Below are positions 37,178-48,693 of a stretch of 64,000 nucleotides of DNA, one piece after another; the first letter of the stretch is position 1, and each line of letters begins with the position of its first letter. The position numbers were made by a program, and so were the translations under genes. Location: contig NW_025064900.1 in the NCBI RefSeq assembly GCF_019112545.1, forward strand, positions 716,443 to 780,442, given 5' to 3'. This stretch comes from Guyanagaster necrorhizus (taxonomy: Eukaryota; Basidiomycota; Agaricomycetes; Agaricales; Physalacriaceae). The notes beneath the pieces are model-generated. The model had not been told where the DNA came from and made no database searches. It saw nothing but the letters and a program-made list of their open reading frames with translations.

Positions 37178-37644
37178 TGTTAGACTCAAGTGTCATGTGA
37201 ACAAAAACATGTGATAGACAGAAGTCTCCTCACACTTTAGGAGATCAGCTGAATCCACTGATGCATATTTTGATCATTGTGTCACAAGATTTTAGGATTA
37301 GCTCAAGTATAAAATGGTGTAGAGTAAACTTTAGCTTGAAGCTGGAGATTACCAGCAAGAGTGAGCCTGTTTAAATACTGTTACAGTTCATAACTAATTA
37401 TACTCCTTTCTATTATACATTGTCAAGTTCTTCATGCTCATTGTCCTTGGGTGTTGCTACTGTACATAAAAGCTTATTATATGTCATCAGGCAATGCTGT
37501 CATATCAAGAGACAATGATCAAACAGATTTATTGTGCTGACTAAGCCTGTCCTACAGCCTCAAGTGCTTGGTTTAGATGCTCTGACTAAGCATAAATAGG
37601 GGTCAAAGGTAAAAAATAAGAAATAAAGTGGAAAAATTATAACA
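37178..37644 (-). repeat. 3' LTR of element B
   Basis: 467 bp, begins TGTTAGACTCAAG and ends TATAACA on the plus strand; mate at 54588-55054. Confidence 0.92.
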
Positions 37645-37649
37645 TTATC

Positions 37650-38225
37650 CACTTGTTAAGACCATCATTCTGATAGTTTAATTTAGAGATAATTTATAGT
37701 CTCAGATTGCATTAGTAGCATCCATCTGTTTTTTATTTACCCATTGGTTCAATTTTGGTCTGTACTCTTTCCAACTAACCAAGTAATCCACTGTCATTGT
37801 CATGCCACTATTTCTTACCTTAATTTTTCATAGTTTATAATTGAGTATCTGATCAATTTCATAGTGCTCCTCATCATTGATCAGATCAGATGGCAGTAGT
37901 AGAGGTCATTCTTGGTTAAAGAATATTGATGCAATATATAGTGTTAGTAGTGTCTCATTAAAGACATTATGGACCTTTCAGTTCATGAGTAATTGAAGTC
38001 AGTATGTAGAGATGCTGATTTTGGCCAGAACCAGAAAAGATCCCATTCATTTATCAGTCAGCTTTTGTTTAGGCTGAGATAGATGAAAATTAGTCATATC
38101 CAGCCACACTTTACTGTTGACTGAATACTCACATGCTGGATGACAATGTTTATCATATTGCTTTTTTATGATTATAGCAGTCTTCTTAAGGGCCACTTTT
38201 GTTTTATTATGGATTTTTGCCATTA
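37650..38225 (-). pseudogene. element B integrase C-terminus and chromodomain remnant
   Basis: Aligns base by base with A 45810-46360: the chromodomain end, the NQW-type segment and the integrase tail, with CpGs replaced by TpG or CpA. Cut at 38230 by element D. Confidence 0.75.
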
Positions 38226-38230
38226 TAGTG

Positions 38231-38448
38231 TGTTGGAAATCCTTGGTGTTGTGCAGAGCAGACTCCAGGCTAGTAAGGCCAGATGGTATGAACTTATTAT
38301 TCTGCAGCTTCTACAGAGCTTGTATTTATACTCTCCAGGCTTGTATCTAGAATTTACTACAACTTTCCTCTTTCTCTCAGACTTACTCATCAACTCTCAG
38401 CATGATGCTGGATTGCCCTTTCTAGAACTTTCCAGCAAAATCCCAACA
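38231..38448 (-). repeat. 3' LTR of element D
   Basis: 218 bp, TGTTGG..CCAACA; mate at 39625-39842. Confidence 0.9.
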
Positions 38449-38749
38449 CTCCTCTTCAATATGGCATCCTGCCACAATATTTCAGAATATCCTAATATAT
38501 CCTAAAATATCCTAATATCCCAAGTCTCCTCTTGAAACTTAAAATAGTCTGAAAATTCCCAATTATATCCTAAGACTTGTGACCATTCTCTATCCTCACC
38601 CATGCTGCAGGAGCCCCAAATGCTACTTACAGTCAGCTGATCCCAATATCAAGCTAGCTGGACCCAGTCTAAACCACAGCAGAAACACATTCCTACCAAG
38701 GGGCTAAGGGAATTCACAAAGATATAACCGATTTTCCACCAAAGTTGCC

Positions 38750-39547
38750 TCAAAAGATATATTCCATTTCTTCATCATCACTCTGCATAATGTTTGCAGC
38801 ATCAGCACTGTTGTTCCATTTTGTGTGCTCTGGGCAACTACAACTAATATGGCCAGTCTTGCTACATATGTAACATCTGATATTCTGCTTTGGACTGCTT
38901 GATCCCTTTGATCATGTGATCAGAGCCATTGTACCATGTGTGCCACCCCTCCTTTCTTCTTCATCAATCAGAGCATTTGTCACTGTAGCTAATGCATTTG
39001 GCTTATCATTTCCTACACATAGTGAGGCTGCAATGTTTGACTATTCTTCATCTAGGTTGAAAATGAGCACATCAACTATATCTGTATCATCCAACTTGAC
39101 TCTAATAGCTCTCAACCTTCCAGCAAGACTTGTGATTCCACTTATGTAATTGTGAATTGGCCTGTTTGAATCATGCTCAAAGCCATAAAATTGATGTTTC
39201 AGGGCAATGTGATTAGCTCAGCTGTTTTTCTTATAAATGTCCACAAGAGCCTTCCATGCTTTGACACTATCTGAGCAATTCTCAATATATTGATACTGGC
39301 TTGTGTCAACAGTCAGACCAATAGTAATGAGTGCTTGATCTAGCTTGGAAGCTTTGTCCTTGTCATCCTTTTCTTCAGATCTTGTTTTCTTCTAGAATGC
39401 AGGTTTGGATTCATCAAGCTTGTCCAATAGTATATCCCATGCACCTGTCCTTTGGAGTACCATTGAAATTGCAAATTTCCATGAATGGTAATTGTCTCCT
39501 GTCAATTTTGAGACAGAGCCCAGAAGACTATTGGTCATGCTGCTCAT
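38750..39547 (-). pseudogene. element D gag (copia UBN2/DUF4219-like), four in-frame stops
   Basis: A 266-codon minus-strand frame from ATG at 39547 to TGA at 38750 with no frameshift. It starts with the copia gag opening KLTGDNYHSWKFAISMVLQR, has a central helical part (IALKHQFYGFEHDSN) and ends in a canonical zinc knuckle CYICSKTGHISCSCP (CX2CX4HX4C). Four internal stops remain: two are TGA in CGA-like positions, two are TAG. Gag forms the particle and packages RNA. That the frame is otherwise intact suggests it was selected before decay. Confidence 0.8.
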
Positions 39548-39608
39548 AGTAGGTAATGAATGAGAGCAAATTTAAGAAGTTGAGATACTATAATCAGAGT
39601 CTAATCAT

Positions 39609-39624
39609 GCCCGAGCCCATAACC
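39609..39624 (-). promoter_or_regulatory. primer binding site of element D
   Basis: GGTTATGGGCTCGGGC on the minus strand, immediately next to the LTR. It resembles from memory the half-tRNA-iMet site of copia (GGTTATGGGCCC...). Confidence 0.65.
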
Positions 39625-39842
39625 TGTTGGAAATCCTCAGTGTTGTGCAGGGTAGACTCCAGGCTGGTAAGGCCAGATGGTATAAACTTATTATTCTGCA
39701 GCTCCTACAGAGCTCATATTTATACTCTCCAGACTTGTATCTAGAATTTACTACAACTTTCCTCTTTCTCTTAGGCTTACTCATCAACTCTTGGCATGAT
39801 GCCAGATTGCCCTTTCTAGAACTTTCCAGCAAAATCCCAACA
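39625..39842 (-). repeat. 5' LTR of element D
   Basis: 218 bp, TGTTGG..CCAACA, followed by the TAGTG duplication. Confidence 0.9.
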
Positions 39843-39847
39843 TAGTG

Positions 39848-42800
39848 GCAAAGTCAGTCGAGGTGGGGGTTGATATATGTGTTCACTCAGTTTTGGCCAT
39901 GTTAGAGTGTCAGCTATAGTTGACAAAGAAAGGAGTTTTGCCAGTGGATGAATGAATTCAATTATTATGTTGGAAGACAGCAAGAGCCAGCCATTCCATT
40001 CAGTCATCTTGGCAATAGTTGATAAAGAGGTGGAGGTACTTCTCTACCTCTTAGTTTGCTTGCTCCATCTGTCTATCTGTCTGAGAGTGATAGACAGTGA
40101 ATGTGTTTCACTTGATATTCAGGAGATGGTATAAATTGTCAAAGAACTTTGAGATGAACTGGAGGTCTCAGTCAGAGATAATGACTTGAGGTATATCATA
40201 TTTGGTGTATACCTCATTGTGCAGGATTTTTGCCCATTCTTCTGATGTGAGTTTGGTGAAACAGGTGATCAGAATGATTGTCTTGGAGAAACAGTTGACT
40301 ATGATGATAATAGTATCATAGCCATTGCAATCAGGCAGTCTCATAATCATATCTACAGAGATATGAGTCCAGGGCACTTGTGGAACTTCATTGGGGTGTA
40401 GAGGTGTGGTCCAGGCTTGGGTTGAGGATTTCTCTCATTGGCAGATCTCACAGGCTTTAATATACTGCTCAACATCTTGTCCCAGTTTCAGTCATCAATA
40501 TTCTTGCAATACCAATTCTTTGGTTTTGGCAATTCCAGGATGTCTCACAGTCACATGATTATGACATACAGCAATAATCTCACCATGTAGTATGTGATCT
40601 CAGAAGATATAGATTCTCTCATCATATTGGATTATTCCCTCTTTCTTTATTATACTTTATTCATGATTCAAAGATAGAGTCATATGCTGGTCCTATTTAC
40701 TGATGTCTCTAGTGATGCTTTTGATTCATTCATGAATTTCATCTTCTGTGAGCATGATCATTGCTCTGAAGTGTTCCAGATGTATGAGCACCATCTCCTT
40801 ATTGCTGTGTTCCCCCTGATCATAATCAGCCTGGTGACTAAGTAGATCCACTTTCTTGTTTGCTGTTCCAGCCTTATGGTGTAGAGTGTACTGGTATTGG
40901 CTCAGCTCAGTAACCCATCATGCTTGCTAGTGATTTAATTTTTACAGTTGCTAAAAGTAATGTAAGTTCTGATGGTTGGTCTAGATTTCAAATGTTTGGG
41001 CCATGCTGATCAAATAGTGCCTCCACTCTTTGAAGGCTAGTATGATGGCTAGGAGCTCCTTATCATAGATCTCATAATTCCTTTTCATGACAAATAGAGC
41101 TTTTGAGAAAAATGCTATGGGTCACCATCTCCCATTTTGTTCCTGGAAGAGCACAATGCCAATGGCCCTCTTGCTGGGATTAGCTTCAATCCAGAATCTT
41201 CCTTTCTGTGTTGGTATCATGAGTATAACATCTTTGGCCAGTTGCTATTTAAGGTTGTCAAAGACAAGTTGTTGGAATAGGCTTCATATCCATGGGGCAT
41301 TCCCTGTAAGTTGTATCATAGGTCAGATGATCTTGCTATAATCCTGAATGAATCATCAGTAGAAATTTGTGAAGCCCAAGAAGGATTGGAGCTCCTTTTT
41401 TTTGATGGGCTCTGGCCATTTGGTGACTCCAGCTACTTTGATGGGGTCCATCCATATGCTCTCTCCACTGATAATGACTTTCAAATACTCAGTCTTGAGT
41501 ACTTTGAACTCACACTTCTCTGCTTTGAGAAACAGTTTGTGCTTCCTCATCAGTGCCAGCACCTGGCACACCAGCCTTCTATGCTCCTCTTTTGTTTTGA
41601 ACATGATCAAAATATCATTAAAATAGATAGTTACCTTTCTAGTGACAATGAGGTCCTTGAAGATATTGTTCATCATCTACTGAAAGGTCATGGATGAATT
41701 GGTAAGCCCAAAGAATATAACCATTGGTTCAAACAGCCTATGATTGATTCAGAATGCAGCCTTCCATTCATCTCCTTCCTTGATTTGTATGTTATTATAC
41801 TCCCATCAGACATCAAGCTTTGTATAGTATTTGGTGCCTCTAAGTTTGTCTATTAATTCTGAGATTAACAGAAGAGGGTAGTGATTTTTGATTGTCATCT
41901 CATTAAGCTTTTGGTAATCTTGAACCAGCTGAAGCTTGCCATCTTTCTTTTTAATAAAGAAGAAAGAGGATGCTATGGGAGACTTTGATAGCCATATCCT
42001 CTCACTGGATAAGTTCTCTTCAAGAAACTTGTCAAGTTCTTATTGTTTGTTGTGTCTGAGTGGGTAGATTTTACAGTCAAGGTTGATGTTGGCATTGAGA
42101 GTCAACTCAATAGCATGATCTCAGGGTTTTAGTTTCAGGAGTTCATTGAAGCTTTCCTTCTTGAAAAGGTCCTTATAGTCTCATGCTCACTCTGGTATTA
42201 TCTCTTCAAATATCTTTTTCCCCTTCTGCTCATAGACTTTGATGGCTAGATTGTTGGCATGATGTACTGCCTGGAGGTGTGCCTCCCATTATATGTTGAT
42301 GGCAAGGATGGTTTCTCCATCTTCCATCTCCTCATCCCATTGATTGTCAGGGTCCTCATCAGATAGTTTGAATGATAACTTTCAGCATTTACACTGGTGA
42401 ATGTTACCTTTCCAGTTTTCCAGTTAATCAGCAGGCTATGTCTGATTAACCAGTCATGTCTGAGAAAGACTTCCTTCATGCCAAGGTCTGTTATAGCCAG
42501 ATTAATCCTTTCAGAGTGATCTCCAATCAGAAATCATAGCTCTACAAACTTGGTGATCAAGCCAGCTTGATTCTTTGTGCCATCAGCATTGTAAACTAAT
42601 ATAAGGGTGGCTGTGGCTCTGATCAGAAGATGGTGCTTGTCAATGAATGCATGATTGATCAAACTTCTAGTATAGCCACTGTCTACCAGGATGATTACCA
42701 AGTGATTAGCTTGGTTAGTCAGGGTTTTGATTTGAGCCTTGATAATAAGATCTCATCTCATGGTCTTGGCATGGCAGATATATCTTTTTGATCCATGTAG

Positions 42801-43100
42801 TTCATTGAGCCATTTCAGAGCTTGGCACCATTCTGCTTCCTTTAGTCTCTTGATCATCTCATTGATGACTTCTTTTACACAGATTCCATGTACTCAATTA
42901 TTGAGTATGGCTTTTGCAGCTTCTTTTGTTGTGGCATCCCAAATGGCTTGAGCCATTTATTAGAGGTCTCTCTCCCTATTCAGCCTGAGAGTGCTTGAGT
43001 TTCTTTTTGCAATTCTTTGGTGTGTGAGGCAGATAGTCAGGGTATATTTGAATGTGTGTATAAGTTAGATATAGAAGTAACTACAGAGATACTGTCAGTC
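39848..43100 (-). pseudogene. element B pol remnant (PR-RT-RH-INT)
   Basis: The RT stretch 41356-41676 is still open (IYFNDILIMF replaces YLDDILIMS; RKHKLFLKAEKCEFKVLKTE). Protease, RNase H and integrase blocks flank it with stops. Near 40050, AAC TAA GAG gives the same in-frame UAA as in A and C. Confidence 0.85.
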
Positions 43101-43159
43101 TGACTAGCAGCTGTAATTTGCACACCATGAAGTCCTTTGGCTGATCCAGTGGAATCACT

Positions 43160-45341
43160 CACTGGTCAGCCCTGTCTTTTATCTCCTCCATCTTTGTCTT
43201 CATGCTAAGTTCTTCTTCTTTCTGAAGTTTGGCAATCTGTGCCTATATATCTTTTTGGGTTTGCTTCTTCTTCAGGCAGTCCTTTGCCATGTGGTCTTTC
43301 TAGCCACAGTTGAAACATTTGCTCTCCTTCTTCATCTGGTCTATATCTATGGGCTTCCCTGCTCTGGTATATATTGTTCCAGTTCCTGTCTTCTGCATGC
43401 TATAGATTGGGGCCATCAAGGTTTCTGATGGTTTTCTGGCAGTTATCCCTGACAATTTGTTCAGAGTTGATGAGGTCAGTTTTTTCATGTAATCTTGCAG
43501 TATCAACTGTTCCACTTTTTACCTTTGCTACTTCTTGTACATCTCGATGATTTGCTCTTTCCATTCATCACATCCCACTGGCATCAGTGCTTTGATGCTA
43601 ATAGCAGAGATTATTGTCATGTACAAGGAGAGAATGCCTCTCTTGAGGGCCTTGATCATTCATCCATCATTAGCTATATCATCCTGAATTCTGGCAAGCT
43701 TTGTGAGTCACTCTAGCTCATCAAAATAGTCCATTGCTGTCTTATCACCCATTTTGTACTTCTTGATCTCCTGTTTGTGAACTTCTTGTATGACAGAATT
43801 GATGAACTTGTTATAGAGTATTTGTTTAAATACTGACTATGATGGATACTGATAGTGCCCATGCATTGTCAATCAAAAATTGAGTGAGATCAGGATTCAC
43901 TATGTTTTTACCTTTTCCTCAAGATAGGAGACAGCAAATACTATGCAGTTCATATCAGTCCTAAGATACCCAATGTACATCTCAAAATATTGTTCACAAT
44001 CAATCAGAAAGCAGTCAATGTCATCTGATGCTTCTTTAAAGGGTCATGGCTTCCTAAGTAGGTCAGGTTTGCACTGTAGCATGGTGGTATTTTTAGGGAG
44101 GACACCCATTGGATTAGGCCAGTCCTCAAAGGAGGAGTGCCTCTATTTGACAAGAGGTTCAGGAAAGAAGTGAAGTGAGTTGTCATCAGCAACTGGATTT
44201 CTCCAGAGAACTTCCTCTTTTTATACTATTACTCTGTCATAAATGGTAAACTCTAGCTGGATGGCTTCTGGATTGTCTTGAATCAGTTTCTTCCCAGCAT
44301 CACTTCCTGTGGCCTCATCTGGGGGTGGTTGAGTGGCTAGAAGTTGGCTTCTGGCTTCTGTCTATAGGTTTTGATAGTCAGAAAGCTGAGTGTTCAGCTA
44401 TACTCAGGAACACATTAGCCAGGTTGTCAAGTGTTGCACCAATGAGGTTGAGTCTGAATAATGACTTTGGATAGATGATGCCATATAAATAGCATATCTT
44501 AGTGTGACAGACAGTGACTAAGGCATTGATCAGACTTTAGGTGGTGACTGGTAGGCTGGTAACTGGCTGAGTCAATCTTCTGGGTGGTAATGACTGTAGG
44601 TTTCTGCTGCATAGATAGTTGTGGCATGTCTTAATATCTTCTGTCATTCAGATGGTTCAGCAATATATAATTTTTCTAGTTCAGTTGACAACTAGTTGTC
44701 ATTCCTCCACAGATACTTTACTCCTTCTTGATACCACTCTTTGAATTCTTTTTCTCTATTCTTTCATATCTCCTCTCCTAATACTTCTTCATCTGTGTCT
44801 TCTGAGTAAAAATAAGTGAGGTCCTTGCCTCTGAGTGGTAGTTCACTGCTTTCACTGTCTCCTTCCTCATCAAATGGTTTCTCTTCCTCCTTGTCCTCAG
44901 TAAAAAAAACATTGGGCCAGTCAGAGATACTTTTCTTGACTCCTGAGGGTGGTAGTGTCACCAGAGAGCTGCTGCTCTGGCTGTGTACTAGGCTCAGTGA
45001 CAGAGCTTGTATCATTGGAGGTGATAGTGATTGTGTAGCTGGCAGTGGAGTGACTGCTGATCTGGATGTCATACCTGTTGCTTCCTGTTACTCTTGCAGC
45101 CTCCACTCTCTCACTATAGAGGCAGAAGTTTCCATAGAATCCTTTATTGAGAAACTGATGGGTGACTCAACTTTCAAGGAAGCTTCAGAGGGGGCAAGCA
45201 GGAACATGGGCATTGAGAGGTACTCAAAGCCCATAGTGCCTAAGGATAGCCTTGTTATCCCTGAGGTTGGAGTTGGTGCTCAGAGTATATCAGGGAGGGG
45301 AATACTCAAGTGTTTTGAGGCTGGTGGGGCAGACATCATCT
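43160..45341 (-). pseudogene. element B gag remnant
   Basis: Minus-strand homology to the A gag, including an acidic N-terminal part (open 44764-45072), the QPPPDEA linker, the gag core and a zinc knuckle with CFNCG...HMAKDCLKKK near 43300. Interrupted by many stops. The A insertion at 45341/53428 separates it from the 5' part of the element. Confidence 0.8.
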
Positions 45342-45780
45342 TGTTAAGCCCAAGCGACACGTGATATGACAACACGTGATAAACAGATGTCCCTTTGCAC
45401 TTCGAGGGATCACCTGAGTCCACTTATGATGTTATCGGTTCGGTGTGTCACAAGGCCACGTAGTGGCTCGAGAGTAGAATGGTATGAATATAAACTTTAG
45501 CTCGAAGCTGGGGTATACCAGCGAGAGCTGCAGTCCTTAAATACAGTACAGTTGTCTGCTAATTATACTACTGCTTATTATGTGTGTCTTCATCCATTGT
45601 GCTCTTGTCCTTGAGCGTCGTTATCGTACATAAAAGGATGATTGTATGTCGTCGAGCGCGACCGTCATGGTGTCTTGATGGAAGGTTTTAGTTGTGCTGA
45701 CTAAGCCTTCCACGGTCTTGTGCTTTCTGACTCAGCATGAATAGGGGTAAAACGAAAGGAAAAGGAATAAAATCGTAACA
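45342..45780 (-). repeat. 3' LTR of element A
   Basis: 439 bp, TGTTAAG..CGTAACA. It differs from the 5' LTR at five sites only, all C/T or G/A changes within CpG. Confidence 0.95.
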
Positions 45781-45790
45781 TTACCCCCCT
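45781..45790 (-). promoter_or_regulatory. polypurine tract of element A
   Basis: AGGGGGGTAA in the sense direction, directly before the 3' LTR; expected primer for plus-strand DNA synthesis. Confidence 0.7.
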
Positions 45791-45813
45791 GTTAAGACCA
45801 TCGTCCCGATGGC

Positions 45814-46572
45814 TTAATTAAGAGAGAGTTCGTAATCGTGTATGGCTGTGTCCGCGTTCATGTATTTTTCGTTGATCCATTGGTTGGATTCCGGGCCATA
45901 ACCTTTCCAACTAACGAGGTAGTCGACCGTCGTTGTCATGCCGCCCCCACGGGCTTTTACTTTTCGGAGTTTGTGGTTTAGTATCTGATCAATTTTGTAG
46001 TGTTCTTCGTCGTCGATCAAGTCTGGGGGTGGAGGCGGTGGTCGTTCCTGGTTGGGAAAGGCTGGCGCGATGTAAGGTGTCAATAGGGATTCATTGAACA
46101 CGTCATGAATTTTCCATGTCGCCGGTAGGCGTAGTTTATAGGCCGATTCTCTGACTTTTGCAATGATTGCGAAGGGTCCGGTGCGCTTGTCGGTGAGTTT
46201 TCGTTTCGGCCGTGGAAGGTGTAGGTTTGTTGTATCAAGCCAGACTTTATCGTGGACGTGATACTCGTGTGCAGGGCGTCGATGTTTATCGTATTGTAGT
46301 TTCATCATCGAGGCCGCTTTCTCTAGCGCCTTCTTTGTTTCCGTATGTATTTTTGCCATCATAGCGGCAAAGTCTGTAGAAGCTGGGGTCGTCGTTTTTT
46401 TATGAAGATTTGTTTGCATTAGATGTGGGTGTCTGCCGTGATTCACGAAGAAAGGGGTCTGGCCTGTGGCGGAGTGTACTCTGTTGTTGTGTTGGAAGGC
46501 GGCGAGTGCGAGCCACTCGACCCAGTCGTCTTGTTTGTAGTTGATAAATAGCCGGAGGTATTTTTCAACTTC
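45814..46572 (-). CDS. element A pol: integrase C-terminus and chromodomain
   Basis: Same frame after the UAA: EVEKYLRLFINYKQDDWVEW, LQYDKHRRPAHEYHVHDKVW, PFAIIAKVRESAYKLRLP, then a chromodomain (YKIDQILNHKLRK, TTVDYLVSWKGYGPESNQW). The true end of pol is TAA at 45814. The chromodomain places the element among chromoviruses. Confidence 0.92.
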   Translation of the reverse strand, partial: EVEKYLRLFINYKQDDWVEWLALAAFQHNNRVHSATGQTPFFVNHGRHPHLMQTNLHKKTTTPASTDFAAMMAKIHTETKKALEKAASMMKLQYDKHRRPAHEYHVHDKVWLDTTNLHLPRPKRKLTDKRTGPFAIIAKVRESAYKLRLPATWKIHDVFNESLLTPYIAPAFPNQERPPPPPPDLIDDEEHYKIDQILNHKLRKVKARGGGMTTTVDYLVSWKGYGPESNQWINEKYMNADTAIHDYELSLN

Positions 46573-47766
46573 TTAGTTTGCGCGTTCGGTTTGCCCATCC
46601 ATTTGTGGATGATATGCCATCGATGCATTGGGTGTTATGTTCAACAGTTTGTATAGGTCGGCGAGGAATTTGGAGACGAATTGTGGCCCGCGGTCAGAGA
46701 TGACCACCTGTGGCATGCCGTGTTTTGCATATACTTCGTCCCATAGGATTTTCGCCCATCCCTCCGAGTTTAGTTCCGTTGAGCATGCGATCGGGATGAT
46801 CGCCTTGGAGAACCGATCGACTATGACGATGATTGTGTCATAGCCGTTGCAGTCCGGTAAGCCGGTAATCATATCCACTGATATATGAGTCCATGGCTGT
46901 GATGGTATCTCATTAGGATGTAATGGGGCCGCTTTTGGCTGCGTGGACGCTTTCCCTCTCTGGCAGACTTCGCAAGCTTTGACGTAAGACGTGATGTCAT
47001 TGGTGAGCTTAGGCCACCAATAGTCTCGGAGTACGAGTTCCTTCGTCTTGGCGATACCAGGGTGTCCTGCTGTAGCATGGTCATGGTATATGGCGATGAT
47101 CTTGCCACGGAGACGGTGGTCACGTGGGATGTAAATTCTTCCATCATAGTGGATCATCCCTTCCTCTTTTGTTAGTCCTCGTTCATGGTTGAGCGAGGCG
47201 GCGATCCTTTGATCCCACTGGTGCGGGTCTCGAGTCGCACTTTTGATTCGCTTGTGTATTTCCTCCTCCGTGGGCATTATCATTGCTCGGAAGTGTTCAG
47301 GGCGAAGGATGACGATTCCTTCGTTGTCGTTCCCCCCCTGATCATGGTCTGCACGACGAGAGAGGAGGTCGGCTTTTTTGTTGGTGACTCCAGCCTTATG
47401 ATGGAGCGTATACTCGTATTGGGCGAGTTCGGTGACCCATCGGGCTTGTCGGCGATTTAGCTTCTGAGGTTGTCGGAAGTATCGGAGATTCTGGTGATCA
47501 GTCCAGATCTCAAAGGTCTCGACTGCTCCGATCAAGTAGTGTCGCCATTCTTTAAGGGCGAGCATTATTGCGAGCAGCTCCTTGTCATAGATTTCATAGT
47601 TCCTTTCTGTCACCGTTAATGCCTTTGAGAGAAAGGCGACAGGTCGCCATTTCTTGTCCTGTTCTTGGGACAAGACAGCACCTATAGCCCCCTCGCTCGA
47701 ATCGGCTTCTACGCGGAACCGGCCCTCTTGTGATGGTATGGCAAGGACCACATCCTCTGCCAGTCG
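46573..47766 (-). CDS. element A pol: RNase H and integrase core
   Basis: RNase H: EADSSEGAIGAVLSQEQ, DKELLAIMLALKEWRHYL, TDHQNLRYF. Integrase HHCC zinc finger: HDHATAGHPGIAKT..CEVCQRG. The catalytic triad is DDE: ISVDMITGLP, VISDRGPQF and the Glu in GQTERAN. The frame ends at TAA 46573, three codons after that Glu. Confidence 0.92.
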   Translation of the reverse strand, partial: RLAEDVVLAIPSQEGRFRVEADSSEGAIGAVLSQEQDKKWRPVAFLSKALTVTERNYEIYDKELLAIMLALKEWRHYLIGAVETFEIWTDHQNLRYFRQPQKLNRRQARWVTELAQYEYTLHHKAGVTNKKADLLSRRADHDQGGNDNEGIVILRPEHFRAMIMPTEEEIHKRIKSATRDPHQWDQRIAASLNHERGLTKEEGMIHYDGRIYIPRDHRLRGKIIAIYHDHATAGHPGIAKTKELVLRDYWWPKLTNDITSYVKACEVCQRGKASTQPKAAPLHPNEIPSQPWTHISVDMITGLPDCNGYDTIIVIVDRFSKAIIPIACSTELNSEGWAKILWDEVYAKHGMPQVVISDRGPQFVSKFLADLYKLLNITPNASMAYHPQMDGQTERAN

Positions 47767-48693
47767 TCACTTTAGGTCTTCGAAGGCGTGCTGCTGAGGG
47801 TTTCCCCATCCCCAGGGGGCATTGCCAGTAAGCTGAGTCATAGGTCGTACGATCTTGCTGTAGTCTCGTATGAATCTTCGGTAGAAGTTGGTGAAACCCA
47901 GGAATGACTGCAACTCCTTTTTCTTAGTTGGGGTCAGCCAGTCGACTACTCCTGCAACCTTTATTGGGTCCATGCGAATACTTCTCTCGCTAATGATCAC
48001 TCCGAGGTACTCAGTCTCTAGTACCTCGAATTCGCATTTCTCCGCTTTGAGGAACAGCTTGTGTTTCCTCATGAGGGTGAGTACTCGTCGGACCAGACTC
48101 CGATGCTCTTCCTTGGTCTTGGACATAATGAGAATGTCGTCCAAGTAAATGGTAACCTTTCCAGTGGCGATGAGGTCCTTGAAGATGTCGTTCATCATCC
48201 ACTGGAAGGTGGCCGGGGAGTTGGTCAGGCCGAAGAACATCACCGTTGGCTCGAAGAGCCCTCGGTTAGTCCTGAACGCTGCCTTCCATTCGTCCCCTTC
48301 CTTGATCCGGACATTGTTGTATCCCCATTGTACGTCGAGCTTGGTGTAGTATTTGGCCCCTCGGAGCTTATCCATGAGCTCGGAGATCAGGGGTAAGGGG
48401 TACCGATTCTTGATTGTCATTTCATTGAGTTTCCGATAGTCTTGGACGGGTCGGAGTTTACCGTCCTTCTTCTTTACGAAAAAGAAGGGTGACGCCATAG
48501 GGGACTTTGATGGTCGAATTCGCCCGGAGGACAAGTTCTCGTCAAGGAACTTGTCGAGTTCTTGTTGTTCCTGATTGCCGAGAGGGTAGGTTTTGCAGTC
48601 CAGATTCGCGTTAGCATTGGGGATCAGCTCGATGGCGTGATCCCAAGGCTTTGGATCTGGAAGTTCATCGAAACTCTCTTTTTCGAAGAGATC
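47767..48693 (-). CDS. element A pol: reverse transcriptase
   Basis: Continues in the same frame: SPMASPFFFVKKKDGKLRPV, YTKLDVQWGYNNVRIKEGDE, FFGLTNSPATFQ and the catalytic YLDDILIMSK, then LGFTNFYRRFI. All RT motifs are intact. It stops at TGA 47767, directly before CGA; B has TAG and C TGT at this codon, consistent with an ancestral Arg. Confidence 0.92.
   Translation of the reverse strand, partial: DLFEKESFDELPDPKPWDHAIELIPNANANLDCKTYPLGNQEQQELDKFLDENLSSGRIRPSKSPMASPFFFVKKKDGKLRPVQDYRKLNEMTIKNRYPLPLISELMDKLRGAKYYTKLDVQWGYNNVRIKEGDEWKAAFRTNRGLFEPTVMFFGLTNSPATFQWMMNDIFKDLIATGKVTIYLDDILIMSKTKEEHRSLVRRVLTLMRKHKLFLKAEKCEFEVLETEYLGVIISERSIRMDPIKVAGVVDWLTPTKKKELQSFLGFTNFYRRFIRDYSKIVRPMTQLTGNAPWGWGNPQQHAFEDLK

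Larger units (their letters stand above)
38231..39842 (-). mobile_element. element D: copia-type gag-only LTR retroelement (TR-GAG-like)
   Basis: Two 218-bp LTRs (38231-38448, 39625-39842; TGTTGG..CCAACA) and target duplication TAGTG (38226-38230, 39843-39847). The interior is only 1176 bp. On the minus strand, the 5' LTR is followed directly by GGTTATGGGCTCGGGC, resembling the half-tRNA-iMet primer site of Drosophila copia, then one gag frame, then a purine run GAAGAGGAG before the 3' LTR. No protease, RT or integrase is present. It depended on a full copia partner to move. Confidence 0.88.
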
